This document shows, piece after piece, positions 1 through 11,500 of a DNA stretch of 64,000 bases; position 1 is the stretch's first letter, and each line of letters begins with the position of its first letter. Made by a program: the position numbers and the translations under genes. The DNA comes from Yponomeuta sedellus (Eukaryota > Arthropoda > Insecta > Lepidoptera > Yponomeutidae): positions 25,087,714 to 25,151,713 of the forward strand of contig OW203725.1 of the NCBI GenBank assembly GCA_934045075.1, read 5' to 3'. The notes beneath the pieces are model-generated. The model saw nothing but the letters and a program-made list of their open reading frames with translations, had not been told where the DNA came from and searched no databases.

Positions 1-831
1 GTCGCAATTTAGGCTTCTAAATAGAAACCTCTTTTATAACGTTCCTCTTTTATGAACTCTATAAAGCATTCTTCGTTAGTTTTTTTTTTCGCTGAACACA
101 TCAATAATATAATTCTAGCAAAAGCCCACTACCTCTATCTTCTTTCAGATCTTACAAAAATACAGAGTTACTTTAAAAAAAGCAGAACTCCTCAAACACG
201 TAAATACAATTAATTATAACAATAACATTCTTATGAATTCAAAAATGTCAACATATTAAAATAGAATTCCTTCACAAAAAGCTTCGTCGGGAGTAAAAAT
301 AGAAAAGTTCTTTTTGCGATTTATGCACATTTTTTTTTTCAGTTTTATTTCAATAAAACAGTTAGGACTGTGTTGCGGATTTTAAGCTTTTTAGTGGCGC
401 TGCTTGATAGACATCTTTTAAAACAATATAGCATGTACAATAGATACTTCAAAAAAGGTGCATAAATCTAACAAAAAAAACTTCTAAAACAAAAGTGGTG
501 GTAAAAAACAAATAATATTTATAATAACACGATATCTCTATTGTAGTTGTAGTTCAAAAAATCTGTGCTAGTATTTCCCTTTATGACAGACCTTTTAAAT
601 TGCGTTTGGGGAGAGTTTTAAGATTTATAAAATAACACTGAACTGCTTTTATTGGGGTATTTCAGGAATCGCGTATTTACGACGTAACCCTGTTCAAGAC
701 AAAGACATTCCCATTACGATCGATTGATCTTGATTAAAAGTGGCGTCCCGTTGCCATCCATCCACGGATTAATAATGGGGTAAATTTAATTAAGAATAAG
801 AATTAAAAAAATACTTTTTGGGTTTCAATGA
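1..831. other. AT-rich non-coding stretch
   Basis: No coding region, RNA gene or well-bounded repeat could be supported here. The DNA is AT-rich with many T and A runs. It may be intergenic, or part of the long first intron of beta gene 1, whose first coding exon is not in the window. Confidence 0.5.
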
Positions 832-1142
832 GCGGGCACGGTAGCCCAGTGGGTAGAATGGTCTCGGAAGCGAGAGACCCAGGTTCTATTCCCAGTGCAG
901 TCATGTACCAATGACTTTGTTTTCTAAGCTATGTCCATTTGTGAAGTTATACCACTACCAATACCACTCGCTAACGGTGAAGGTGTGAGGCCACGTGAGG
1001 AAACTTGAGTGTCTGGGTGTTCAAATACCTCAGCTCTTGAAATCGCCAATGTGCGGTGGGCACGGGTGATTAAGTAATTAACTCCACACTCTCTCTCTGA
1101 GAGAAGAACTGCGCCATGCAGTGGGACGTTTCTAGGCTACAT
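832..1142 (+). repeat. tRNA-like SINE, family B
   Basis: The 5' end looks tRNA-derived: an A-box-like stretch (TAGCCCAGTGGGTAGA) lies about 35 nt before a B-box-like GGTTCTATTCC, i.e. an internal Pol III promoter. A long body follows, ending in a CT-rich stretch and a CTACATAAA end. Related copies are at 43630-43890 (+), 47320-47590 (-), 50665-50910 (-) and 62535-62866 (-). The pseudo-anticodon region is degenerate, so this is an interspersed repeat and not a tRNA gene. Confidence 0.7.
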
Positions 1143-1290
1143 AAATTATTTATCCATCCAAGTCCATCCAAAGGTTGTCTGGAAGAGATCACTTTTAGTG
1201 ATAAGGCCGCCGTTTGTACTCTTAGGTTAAGATGTATCTGTGTATTTTCCATTTTTATGTACAATAAAGTGTTCTCTATCTATCTATATA
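1143..1290 (+). repeat. Non-LTR retrotransposon 3' end with CTAT tail
   Basis: The stretch ends in an AATAAAG-type signal followed by a short CTAT tandem tail, as many lepidopteran LINE 3' ends do. A similar end (AATAAAG..., then CTATCTATCTA) occurs at 53480-53510. No reading frame is retained. The family was not determined. Confidence 0.45.
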
Positions 1291-1980
1291 TTTTTTTCTT
1301 CACACAAATTGAAGTAATACGCAATGCAATTTATTGTGGAGAAAAATTTTCTAAACATTCTAAAAGCGATCATGGTTTCTAGTCCACAGTTTGGCCTCGA
1401 AATTGGCTGATTTTATAAACTTTCAGTTTGAATGAAGCCAGTACGTAACGCCGGGCTGGTAGGTACTCACTTGTGTAGCTTTCAGTAGTTGCAGTCATAA
1501 ATCTAATAGCGTCAGCAAGTCCATCGCTTGAGGCGTGATTCACGAGCCTTGGCTGAACTGAATGGTTATTTTAAACTTTGATTCATAACTGGTATAAAAA
1601 TTGTGTTTACCCAATTTCTATGAAAATATTGCTTCTTCTCCATTTTATACATCATTTTCTTTGATGATGTGGAAGTTGCTTCGCGCTCGTGTGTAATGAA
1701 CTGTTATTTTAGCGTGGCATTGAAATTCAAGAACTTATCTACATTTACAATACAATCCGCCGTCCTGCCCTTTTATTACGTAGTATTCCACTCTATCGAG
1801 TTAAGCATTTAGACGACTCCAAAGAATTAAAATATGTATGCATTTGACGGCAGACGTAGCTTAAACACTGTAAAAATCATCTTCACGCAACTCAATGGCT
1901 ACTTACACAATAGAGTCACAGGTCCCAAACTATAAGGACGCATATATCGTCAATTATATTGCAAAATATCTTATGGCAAA
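1291..1980. other. Non-coding stretch, nothing recognised
   Basis: No convincing exon, RNA gene or bounded repeat was seen. Confidence 0.45.
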
Positions 1981-1994
1981 AAAACATGACTTTT

Positions 1995-2189
1995 ATATTA
2001 TTTTTAATGCACTTTTTATTTAACCTGTATGTAATACAGAGAATAGTGTAAAGGGGTTCGAAATTTCACTGATTCGCCCATGTGAGTCGCCCATTAGCTC
2101 AGTTGGAAATAGCGCTGGCACGGATAGCCAGAGGACGCGGGTTCGAATCCCGCCATGGGTGGAAATTTTAGCCTCTAAATAGGTTTTTT
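1995..2189 (+). mobile_element. tRNA-like SINE, family A, copy with 14-bp TSD
   Basis: The tRNA-like module (about 2088-2160) has A box TTAGCTCAGTTGG, a CTGGC/GCCAG anticodon stem and B box GGTTCGAATCC. A perfect 14-bp direct repeat AAAACATGACTTTT flanks the element (1981-1994 and 2190-2203), so it inserted by target-primed reverse transcription. The left end (1995-2013) is the reverse complement of the normal family 3' tail (AGTGCATTAAAAATA), so the tRNA module is inverted relative to its own tail, as expected of twin priming. Confidence 0.8.
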
Positions 2190-2344
2190 AAAACATGACT
2201 TTTGTCTTTTAATCTAAATTGAAGGAAAACTTCATTCTGAATGTAAATGTAAGACATTATAATTTCAGCCTGAGTACGTAAGGACTATGATGTCTTGCTA
2301 TCTTTGTATTTTTTTAATTTTTCATGTGAAAAAACGTAAATATA

Positions 2345-2527
2345 TATATTTTTGCAATATGAAGGACGGTATGCTATCGTAACCAGGCAGCAAGGACATC
2401 ACAAACCTGAAAATACACCAAGACTGAGGCTATTTTTCCAAATTTATGGCGGCCTCCATTGGGAATTGAACCCACATCCAGCACAGTACCTACACAGACG
2501 AGATACCGCTAGACCAACGAGGTAGTC
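2345..2527 (-). repeat. tRNA-like SINE, family C (minus)
   Basis: Read on the minus strand, a degenerate tRNA head (A box near 2510-2520, B box near 2465) is followed by the body that recurs at 13106-13308, 28715-28915, 53000-53192 and 53800-53998. The body ends near a conserved GGTTACC motif. Partial 3' bodies also occur at 52255-52420 and 4640-4720. Confidence 0.65.
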
Positions 2528-2792
2528 AAAAAATCATGAACATCATATAAGTTTAATATCAAAACATTAACGTTCCAAAAACATTCCTTAGAGACCTCCA
2601 AAAACGCTGTCTAAAATAGGCTACAAAAACGTAATTACCAATTAAATAAATTACCTCTAAGGAGTGCTTTGCGTGTTTTTATAAATAAAACTGTCAGTTT
2701 ATAGATTCCTTTTTATATCCTTTTCATAATTACATTTAAATCATTGTAGCTCGTATAATTACGTAATTATTAACTAAGGTCACCCATTTTTT

Positions 2793-2850
2793 TACGTAGC
2801 CTCTATGTTTGTGTCCCACTGCTGGGCAAAGGCCTTTGTCCTAATATGAA
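2793..2850 (-). repeat. 3' tail fragment of the RTE-like LINE
   Basis: About 55 bp match the 3' end of the LINE at 32792-33765 (TACGTAGCCTCTATGTTTGT and onward). Only the terminal part is present, as expected for a strongly 5'-truncated insertion. Confidence 0.65.
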
Positions 2851-2914
2851 CAGGACAAAGGTCCAGTTTTCTGTCCTGTTCATATTAAATTACTCAATTG
2901 ATTTTCCTTTTTTG

Positions 2915-3235
2915 TCGCTAGGCGGTGCTTACTAGCGCCACCAATCGAGTAAAAATCAGAACTAGTTTTATAATAGGTTTTTTTTTAAAGTGAACATCAG
3001 AAATTTTAGCAACTGTGAGTACTGTGACCACTATTTTTAGAGACTACAGTCTTGAACTTAGGATAAACAACCTAGGACTTTAATCTGTTTCCGCTAAAAC
3101 GGCCGTTTTTGGCAGATCTAGATTCTTGGTTCTTGTCAGGTTATAAAGATAGCTGCTATTTACTCGTATTAAGACTGTTCACTCGTATTAAGATGTTCAC
3201 TTTTTTTAAAGACCATCTCTGCTCCAAGTTAAGGT
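2915..3235. mobile_element. Foldback element, family P (degraded)
   Basis: The left arm begins GCGGTGCTTACTAGCGCCACC and runs to a palindromic centre near 3092-3112 (CGCTAAAACGGCCGTTTTTGGC). The right arm is degraded. Better copies are at 11561-11928, 19886-20143, 32108-33836 (with insertions) and 61736-62178. Confidence 0.65.
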
Positions 3236-3737
3236 TTAGCTAGCAGAGCCGGCGCGAGGGCCAAAATTTCCATTTCTATGAAACCATAAATAAACATTGT
3301 CGTTCGTAGACATATCTGCTGCAGCCATCAGCCGTTTTAATAGGAACCGTCACCAGCCCTTAGCAGTTCAACGGACAATGGCAGCGCTAAGATTCCGTAT
3401 AAGAATCAATCACAAACTGAGCTCTCAGTTCGCAATATTTTCGCCTGAAACTTCTGAGCCATGAAGTAATAAGCAAACATTGGCCCAAGGATTTCGTCCA
3501 AAATTGATTCTGGCTCGAAATAGCGCGGTTTACCGACGGGCCGGTCACGGACTGTTTGTATTGCAAGTCCACGAGTAACTGTTCTGTACATTGCACAGCA
3601 CATCGACGTTTACATGCGTGTATGTGCTTTATTCAGTTACGCTACAGGCGAATTTCCAACGAAAATTATGTTACAAACGCAGTGCCCTTAATCACATACG
3701 TAATACCTACTACGTCTAAAGTGTGTAGTCACTGTTT

Positions 3738-3965
3738 TTAGGGTTCCGTGACATTGGCCTTTGCATCTACGCAACGAGATGATTTATACAGCGTCTTCTG
3801 GCATCTTCACCACACCAGATGGGTTAGGGGACCACTCGGATACAGCAGTGCCAGAGACATTGTTTTCATTGTACAGGGTCTGTACCTCAAATGACCTGAA
3901 CAAAAACCAAGCATCTGAAAGCAGGCTGTACTTTTTCAATTCAATCTCAGGAATTTTCTTCTGAC
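3738..3965 (-). repeat. Fragment of SINE family B
   Basis: It shares a block (GAGATGATTTATACAGCGTC and the following GATGGGT...GGGACCACTC) with 47330-47480, 50665-50760 and 62535-62650. It is an internal fragment without the tRNA-like head. Confidence 0.5.
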
Positions 3966-4212
3966 CACAGTTGTAAATTATCTAAGCTCTGCAGGACAAC
4001 ATCTCAAATACTACAAGGTTTCGTTTATTAAATAGTAAGTCGCTGTCCTGGCGAACTTCGTACGGTCACAGAATCCGTTTATAGGATTCTCGTTACCATG
4101 GTAACGCATGAAATATCTTAGAGTTTGGCTTGAGAAAAGGCTACGGTAACAATAAAATATTATCCCATGGGAACGTATTACCTGGATAACAAGTATCCTA
4201 TGTCACAACTCA

Positions 4213-4664
4213 GATCTTTGTCTCTGCATATCAAGTTTCAAGTCAAGCAGGTTTCATAAAAAGAAAAATAATTCTGTTTTCGAAACTGGTTTCGAAACTT
4301 TGGTTTCCAAAGCGGCCGAAGGGACATTATCGCCTAAATGGCTTAAATTTTTTTAAGCCATTCAGCCGATAATGTGTGTCTGAGTAACGTCCAAACATAA
4401 AATAATAATAACTCCCACTCAACACAATCACTTGACTTGATCTTTGTCTCTGCATATCAAGTTTCAAGTCAAGCAGGTTTCATAAAAAGAAAAATAATTC
4501 TGTTTTCGAAACTGGTTTCGAAACTTTGGTTTCCAAAGCGGCCGAAGGGACATTATCGCCTAAATGGCTTAAATTTTTTTAAGCCATTCAGCCGATAATG
4601 TGTGTCTGAGTAACGTCCAAACATAAAATAATAATAACTCCCACTCAACACAATCACTTGACCT
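4213..4664. repeat. 226-bp tandem duplication (2 copies)
   Basis: Positions 4213-4438 and 4439-4664 are the same 226-bp unit, essentially identical by eye apart from the last two bases. Each unit carries an imperfect hairpin with arms CATTATCG...AATGGCTTAAA and TTTAAGCCATT...CGATAATG. The duplication ends within a SINE family C tail. It is either a recent duplication or an assembly overlap artefact. Confidence 0.85.
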
Positions 4665-4699
4665 GGTCCCAAACCAGGATACCCTGTACTATGGTAACC

Positions 4700-5010
4700 A
4701 GGCAAAGACTTGAATCTATCACTAGGGTTCATAGGGCAACAACAGGCGTGGTCAGGTGCTGGATGGGTGTCTATTCCGTGACTACCGTTAGCAGTATTAT
4801 TTCCGAGCGCTTCCCTGTTTCGCAAGGCACGTTAAGCCGCGTCGTTGGTGCCAGATGTCATGTAATGGCAGTCGTTAAGCCATGCCAGAGGCTTTATGGG
4901 CGGCTGGATGAATTGAAACAGCAAGCACCGCCACTGTCTTACAATCCTCCATTAACCTGGACTTGGCCCCCGTGGTGGAGCAAGGCCTAACCAGCCGGCG
5001 ATGAAATGAA
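4700..5010 (+). mobile_element. 5S-rRNA-like SINE (SINE3 type)
   Basis: Diverged copy of the family described in full at 32369-32748. The 5S-like block here lies at about 4720-4785 and includes GGATGGGTG. It is followed by the family-specific 3' body, with GTCATGTAATGGCAGTCGTT near 4857. The 5' end is missing. Confidence 0.7.
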
Positions 5011-5156
5011 ATTAAATGAAAAGATTTTATTCAAAGTAGGGCAGAAGCTGCGGCTTAATGAACGTTACAATTCAAACTAGGTGTCTATTTCAAAATCCAG
5101 ATCATTTTGGAGAAAAAATGGACAAAAATACTACAAACTTTCAAAATCCTTAATTC

Positions 5157-5400
5157 TTCTTCTTCAGGCTATATTAGTCCACTGTTGGGCATAGCCCTCC
5201 CCCAAAGAGCGCCACAGAGCAAGGTTGCGCCATCATTGGGGGGTAATGCCCATAATCCCCTCGCTGGGCATAATGGTTGGGGATCGCAGTTTGGTGGAAT
5301 TGTTCTACAGGGGGCGCTGCTGCCCACCTCCCCGGTTTGTGTCTCTTAGTCGCCTTTTACGACACCCGCGGGAAGAATTTGGGTTGGTGCTATTCTCTAG
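5157..5400 (-). repeat. Interspersed repeat with GAA-type tail, family D
   Basis: On the minus strand this ends with GGGCTATGCCCAACAGTGGA, then an AATATAGCCTGAAGAAGAAG tail. Copies or tails lie at 6380-6435 (+), 8250-8312 (+), 10566-10700 (-), 17665-17895 (+), 30778-30835 (-) and 34937-35045 (-). Tails of this kind are common in lepidopteran non-LTR elements; no frame is preserved. Confidence 0.6.
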
Positions 5401-5456
5401 ACCAACACCTAAGTCCTTAATTAAGAGAGTTTATATAATTATTGCTTATATAATTG

Positions 5457-5505
5457 ATGCAGGAAGAGACCCGTGGCCCAGCAGTAGGGATACAAAGGGT
5501 TGATA
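5457..5505 (+). repeat. 3' fragment of the 5S-like SINE
   Basis: Contains the family 3' end (AGACCCGTGGCCCAGCAGTA and GGGTTGATA). It matches the last 45 bp of the copies at 27055-27397 and 32369-32748. Confidence 0.55.
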
Positions 5506-7725
5506 TCATATAGTAGGATTTAGAACGTGACGTGTTTATTCCTGTCGCTATATGAATGTGTAGCTATAGTACACTCACGAACGAGTATTATACACCTTGT
5601 ATGCTGGAAGATGTCAGGGCCGGGCCCCTATTTGCGGCGAACATAAACTTGATGGGATGACGTCACAGGCAATACACCATGATTACTTACTAGCTATCTA
5701 TGAAACATCTGTAAGTATCGGCGGGGAAATGGGAATTTTATTAGACGATCGTATTTTCTTTGAGTGTTTTTGGTTTTATTTCTTTGATGGCCCCAATTTC
5801 GTCAGATGTAGGTAGGTTATACTGAAACATTATGTGTTGTTTGGTTATGGTAGTTTATATTATGATGGTTTACACTGTAGTTTATAGAGTTAATAATAGT
5901 AAGGAAGTACTGAGGTAGCTAGTAAGAAGAGACTGCATCGTCGGTCTAGCGGTGTTTCGTTAGCCCAGTAACACGAAAGTTGCGAGTTCGATTCCTGCCT
6001 GATATTGTACGGAATCAGGCGTTTCTTTGCGGAAATCTATAATAGCATTAAAATGTGAAAATTAATTTGCTAAATTTAAAGTGGGAGGGAGGGCGGTGCA
6101 TTAACTAACCGCATGGTGTTTGTATTATAGGATTTTTGGCGGAATTTAGCAAAGTAATTTTTTTCAATGAGTTCCATCCCTGCTTTGATCACCGTGTTTT
6201 AGCCACAATTTGGTTATATTTTCAAATTTATGATGTTTGTTTGATTACTCTGCCTGGTTGGGTGCCGGGAGAAGTGATCGTGTTGTGTAAATGTTATAAA
6301 AATCATGAAAACGTCAAGAACGAAAGAGAGTCAGATAATTTTTATTTAACAATGTAAGTAGGCGCTACGGCGCTCATTAGGGAAGGGCTATGTCCAGCAG
6401 TGGACTACATAATATAGCCTGGAGAAGAATGTAAGTAGGTATCACTAAGATCTCATAGATTTTTCATTTCTATTTTACGCAGATAAGTTTTATCCAACAA
6501 TGTAGGTAAGTAGATATCTCTAAGTTCTTATAGATTTTTTACGCATAGGTATTTTACGCAGATGTATGCTAAACTGCATGACAAACAGATAGTCAGCTGT
6601 CAATAATGGGTGTCTAACAAGATGACAACGAATCGTTGTAGCGCTGTTAACACTTTTCTGATGAATTCCGAGTGTGCAAATCGTCAATGATGCGATCTTC
6701 AATGAATAATCAGGTGTTAATAAATGGTAGTTGTACCTAACAGCTGTTACTCTAAAGTAGATAGGTAGATATAGAATTCGTTTATTTTACGGCAAAATAC
6801 TGAAATTACCACATACACAAACAAACACGAAAACGTAATTTAATTACTCATAAATTATACGGCATACAGCAAATATTCATTAAACGCATAAAGATACAAT
6901 AAATAGAAAAAGTTTGTTTGTTTGTTACATTTTATTGCACAATAATAACGTAATTAAAAATAAAACTTAAATAACAGGTTTGTGATAAAAATTACGTTCA
7001 AAGGCTGACTTATTTCAAAAGAGATTTCTTCCAGCCAGCCTAGAATTTACATATTTATAACTTTTACATTTCTGAGCAAATCTGTACACCAACTATTGAC
7101 GATCAAACTTAAGGCTGTTTTACATGGAGCGTGCTGTTTTACTTGCACAATTTTTTTTCTACAAAATAGTTGTAATAAATAGAGTAATCTTTTGATAATA
7201 GTGGTTTAAGGGTTTAATGAACAATTGAATTAGAGACGTTTTGATAACATTTTTGTTTTAGTGAAATAGTGTTCAACAAAGAGAAGTTGCTTCCAAAGTA
7301 TTGATGTTGGAAGCAAAATACGCGAAGGCGAAGAAAAATAAACCTTGCATATCTGCAATTGAATTATCAGTCAAAATCTCAGATCACATTTATCAAAAGT
7401 AAAAAGTATTCTCATACTATTACAATCACTTACAATAATAAATTGTAGATTAAAATACGAGGTAAAGTCAACAGCACTTAACCTCTACTTTTTAGTTGCA
7501 ATGTCGCCCGCATCGTTACAGAGTAGAGTGCAAGTACGTGAAAGATGACGTAGTAGCGAGTGTCATCACATCGCCGGTGTCAGTCCACTAACGCACATAG
7601 GCCTCTCCCAAGACGCGCCACTGAACCCCATCCCATATCAAATTTGCTTAGTTATTATAAAAACTATAATATAAGCTCATAGGTACTCTCTATCCGCGAG
7701 AAGCACTGTGGCCTAGTGGAATGTA
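5506..7725. other. Repeat-rich non-coding stretch
   Basis: No exon was found. The segment holds a degenerate tRNA-like head at 5932-6005, a GAA-type tail at 6380-6435, and at about 6905-6950 a minus-strand AATAAA with a CAAA-type repeat tail that looks like another retroelement 3' end. The remainder shows nothing I can name. Confidence 0.5.
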
Positions 7726-8177
7726 CGAGGGGGGATCAAAAAGTAGTGAGAATTAGATAGAATATTATGACTATTGGTAACTTAATAATTTATTTCCTAC
7801 AGAGTCTCCGAGTTTTTCCAACGCGCCTTTCCAAGGCTTCGATCCCTTTCAAAAGAAAGTTTTGTCTTGGTCCTGCAAAAAGCTCTCCGCGGCATCCATC
7901 ACCTCGTTATCGTCTTTTTACCTGTTTCCCCTTAAGTATTCTTTCAATTTGGGGAACAGATAAAAATCGCTAGGCGCCAGATCTGGTGAATAAGGGGGGG
8001 TGGTCAACCAATTCAAAGCCTTCGACTACATTAAGAAAAAAACAAAAGAGAATCGAAGATTTTTTACTTCATCAATATTACAAATAAGTGTCTGAGCTAT
8101 TCCTGCCAGTATTTATTTACGAGAATGTTCTTACCAAGAAATATGTCGTTCTCACTACTTTTTGATCCCCCCTTGCA
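7726..8177 (-). mobile_element. Internally deleted mariner element
   Basis: Terminal inverted repeats share a perfect core (GGGGGGATCAAAAAGTAGTG) at the left end and its reverse complement at 8150-8173, each next to a TA. The minus strand between them keeps the C-terminal transposase signature YSPDLAPSDFYLFP (around 7930-7990), which carries the third catalytic Asp of the DD34D triad. The N-terminal half is gone and stops interrupt the frame. At about 450 bp against about 1.3 kb for a full mariner, it is a non-autonomous derivative. The exact outer ends differ by 2 bp between sides. Confidence 0.8.
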
Positions 8178-8529
8178 TATAGGCTGCATTATTTATCACG
8201 ACTGAGTTGGCTTAAAAGTTAACTAGTAATAGTCGACCAATTTATAAAAGGGAGCGGAGGGCTATGTCCAGCAGTGGACTACATAATATAGCCCGAAGAA
8301 GAAGAAGATGAATTTATAAAAGGAACATTTCGTACAGATTTCAGACAAGATTCTAGACAGTTGTGGACATCAATATCAACATTCAGTTAAAAAAAATTAA
8401 CAGAGTTTAAATTCTTATTACCCGCACCAAGTGTTCGTTACACAGTTCTTGAACCGCGTCTCTGGCAAGCTTAATATAATATCTTCAGGGATGTCAAGGT
8501 TGAACACTCCCTCGTGTTTGGTGTTCCAG

Positions 8530-11500
8530 GAGTGATCGGGCTGATCTACCTGGTGATGTACATCTGCATCATCATCTTCTTCTCGCTCTGCATGTGCGGC
8601 TTGCTGGCTACGGTAGATGACAGGATCCCCTATTTCACGCTGGCGGACTCTATCATCGGTGAGTAATCTTTAGAAGAATTCGTTTTCCTCAGAAGCTTTT
8701 TTTGACATTCCCGGTGATCGTCTGGAGGTCGTCTTGCCTTTTCTTATTATTTATTTTCGAAACAATTCTGTGTACAGTGTTCTTTACTTTTGCGAATAAA
8801 AAACCCTTTAATTCGCAAAAGTCTACACAGAATTGTTTGTAAAACGTTTTTTACACTTGCAAAATAATTATTCTCTCAAAATATTACCGTTTCAGGTGAT
8901 AACCCAGGTATGGGTCACAGGCCGATCATCTTGGAGGAGGGTGCCTTGATCTGGTACAAGTCCGACAATGAAACACATATCAAGAAATACGTTGACAATA
9001 TCAACCAGTTTCTTGCTCGTAAGTACCTTTGTTGAACTAAGTACATGTTGCCTTTTATAGTCTTGTGACCTTTTTCATTTCTTTCGTGTCGTCTAATATT
9101 ACTCAAGCCCTAAATTGTGAGGTACCTAATCGTTTAAAACTTTATCCGGTATGTGTTGTGTATTAATCATGGGGTTGTATTAATCACAAATGAGATAACA
9201 ATTAGAGGCGAAAGAGTGGAAGAAGTAAAAGAATTTGTCTATTTGGGGAGGCTGTTTACGAGGGATGGAAACTGTGAAGGTGATATAGAAAGAAGAGTAA
9301 AAGCGGGAAATTGTGTAAACGGTACCTTGCACTCCATTGTGTGCAGCCGAAACATCTCCAAAATAGGTAGATTGGCTATTCATAGTGGCGTGCTGGTCCC
9401 AACACTTATGTATGGTAGCGAGACTTGGGTGTGGCAAAAGAAGCAAGAAAGTAGAATTAATGCAGTAGAAATGAGGTCCTTGAGAAGTATGTGTAGTGTT
9501 ACTGTGAATGACAGGATACGCAATAGTCTGATTAGAGAACGTTGTGGACTGAAAGAGGATGTAGTGACTAGAATTGAGAAAGGAATGTTGCGTTGGTTTG
9601 GACATGTGGAGAGGATGAAGGAAGAAAGATTGACGAAACAATTATATATTGCGAATTTGAGTGGAAGGGCTGGTAAGGGACGTCCCAGACGGACTTACAT
9701 CGACCAAATAGGGGATGTATTAGCAAAGAGAAAGATAAAAAGTACCCGGAACCGGCGTGCGTGCATGCAACGACTTATGAACGTTGATGAAGCAAAGGTG
9801 ATCTGTCAGGATCGTCGCAAGTGGTAGTCCCTGGTCTCTGCCTACCCCTCTGGGATACAGGCGTGAGGTATATTATGTACGTAAAAATGTGCGTAACGTT
9901 GATAGTCGTGCTACTTGGCCACCTAATGATTTATTGATGGTGAAGATTTTTGTCCCAAAAATAGATTTTTGTCCCAAAAATAGATTTTTGTCCCAGATTA
10001 ATGTAGATTTCGATAAACTGTTCTTCGTCAACTAAAAAACAAGCATTCTCCAATTATAAACATATGATTTAGCGCATACTATAACCATGATCCAAACACA
10101 CACGCTGCGTGTTAGTAGTAGTGTTAATTTTTAATGATACGAGTACCATGTTACTGTTGCAAATATTTCCAAATTGATATTAATCCTAAAATCCCAGCGT
10201 ACGAGAACAAGACCCTCCTGAAGAACGCGGGCGTGAACCAGATCGAGTGCGGCACGGTGAAGCCACCGCGAGCGCAGGTGTGCGCCTTCAACATCTCGCA
10301 GCTCGGACCCTGCTCGCGAGAGAGTGGCTTCGGCTTCAGGGCCCGGCAGCCCTGCTTCATCATCAAGCTTAATAGGGTGACTACCTTCCCTATCACACCT
10401 AAAGTTGCGGCGCCTGGTCAACACTATTGTTGCTTAAGTTGTTTGCGCAAATAATACTTCTTGACCGGTTTATTTTTTTTCCCGAGTAGCAAAAAATCTG
10501 AGGTTAGCTTTTGATTCAAGCTCTTTGACCTTAGGTTAAGCGCTGTGGAGCAGAGTTAAAACATAAACTTCTTCTTCTTCTTCAGGCTATATTATGTAGT
10601 CCACTGCTGGACATAGCCCTCCCCTGTTGAGCGCCATGGCGCCCTATCTTCAGCTTGCCGCATCCAGCATCTGCCGGCAGTTTTTCACAGATCGTCATCC
10701 CACCTGGTCGGAGGGCATAAACTTGCTGTTCAAGAATAAAATAAATAACTCCTCACAACACAATCATTTGTCTTCGTTCCAATCTAGAATACTTTGTGCT
10801 GTGGTAACCACGCTAGGATATCACAAACCCTGCGGCACCAATCTTGAAAAACAAAGAATGTTACAGAGAGATAATTGAGGCAGTCAGTTACCTAACAAAG
10901 GCCTTTTTTCAGATATTCGATTGGAACCCAGATTTCTACGACGATCCCGGTGATTTACCCCACGATATGCCGCCCGACATTGTTAAATACATCAACACCA
11001 CTACCTCAGCGCAAGAGGTACGTACCTACCTTTTGACTTATTTTTAGTCTGAAGAAAAAGGAACTTAGTAGAATGCAAAAGTTTATTTAACATAACATAA
11101 CATTTACATCCTGGCACATACATTGCCTCTGGCCCCACACTAGGATACCCTGTGTCGTGGGAACCAGAAACAACGACATCACAAACGTGTAAACATCCAA
11201 GACCTGAGGTTTGTTTTTGACCCCAGCCGGGGATCGAACCCGAAATTTCTAAAACAATATGTTTCTTAAGATCTAACAAGGACATCCAGACTGAGCCCAT
11301 TACCTCAAATCAAATCTTCGGAGCCTCCAGTAGGAAACTGACCCACGACCTCTGGTTTGGCAATCGAACGCGTTAACTCTAGAGCAACGAGGCTAGCAAA
11401 ACAAGTAGCAACCCACACGCGTCTTTGCATCGATGCAGTGAAAGACAACTATGTCGCTATAGTGTTGAGACGCGCCGACGAGCTGCAAGAGGAATATGCG

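Noticed and set aside
2088..2160. Functional tRNA gene in the family A module (also at 19085, 30488, 31287, 36234)
   Set aside because: It can fold as a cloverleaf and has good A and B boxes. But the anticodon loop reads ACGGATA with C instead of U at position 33, a GGA anticodon would need a serine-type long variable arm that is absent, and it is part of a dispersed repeat with target duplications.
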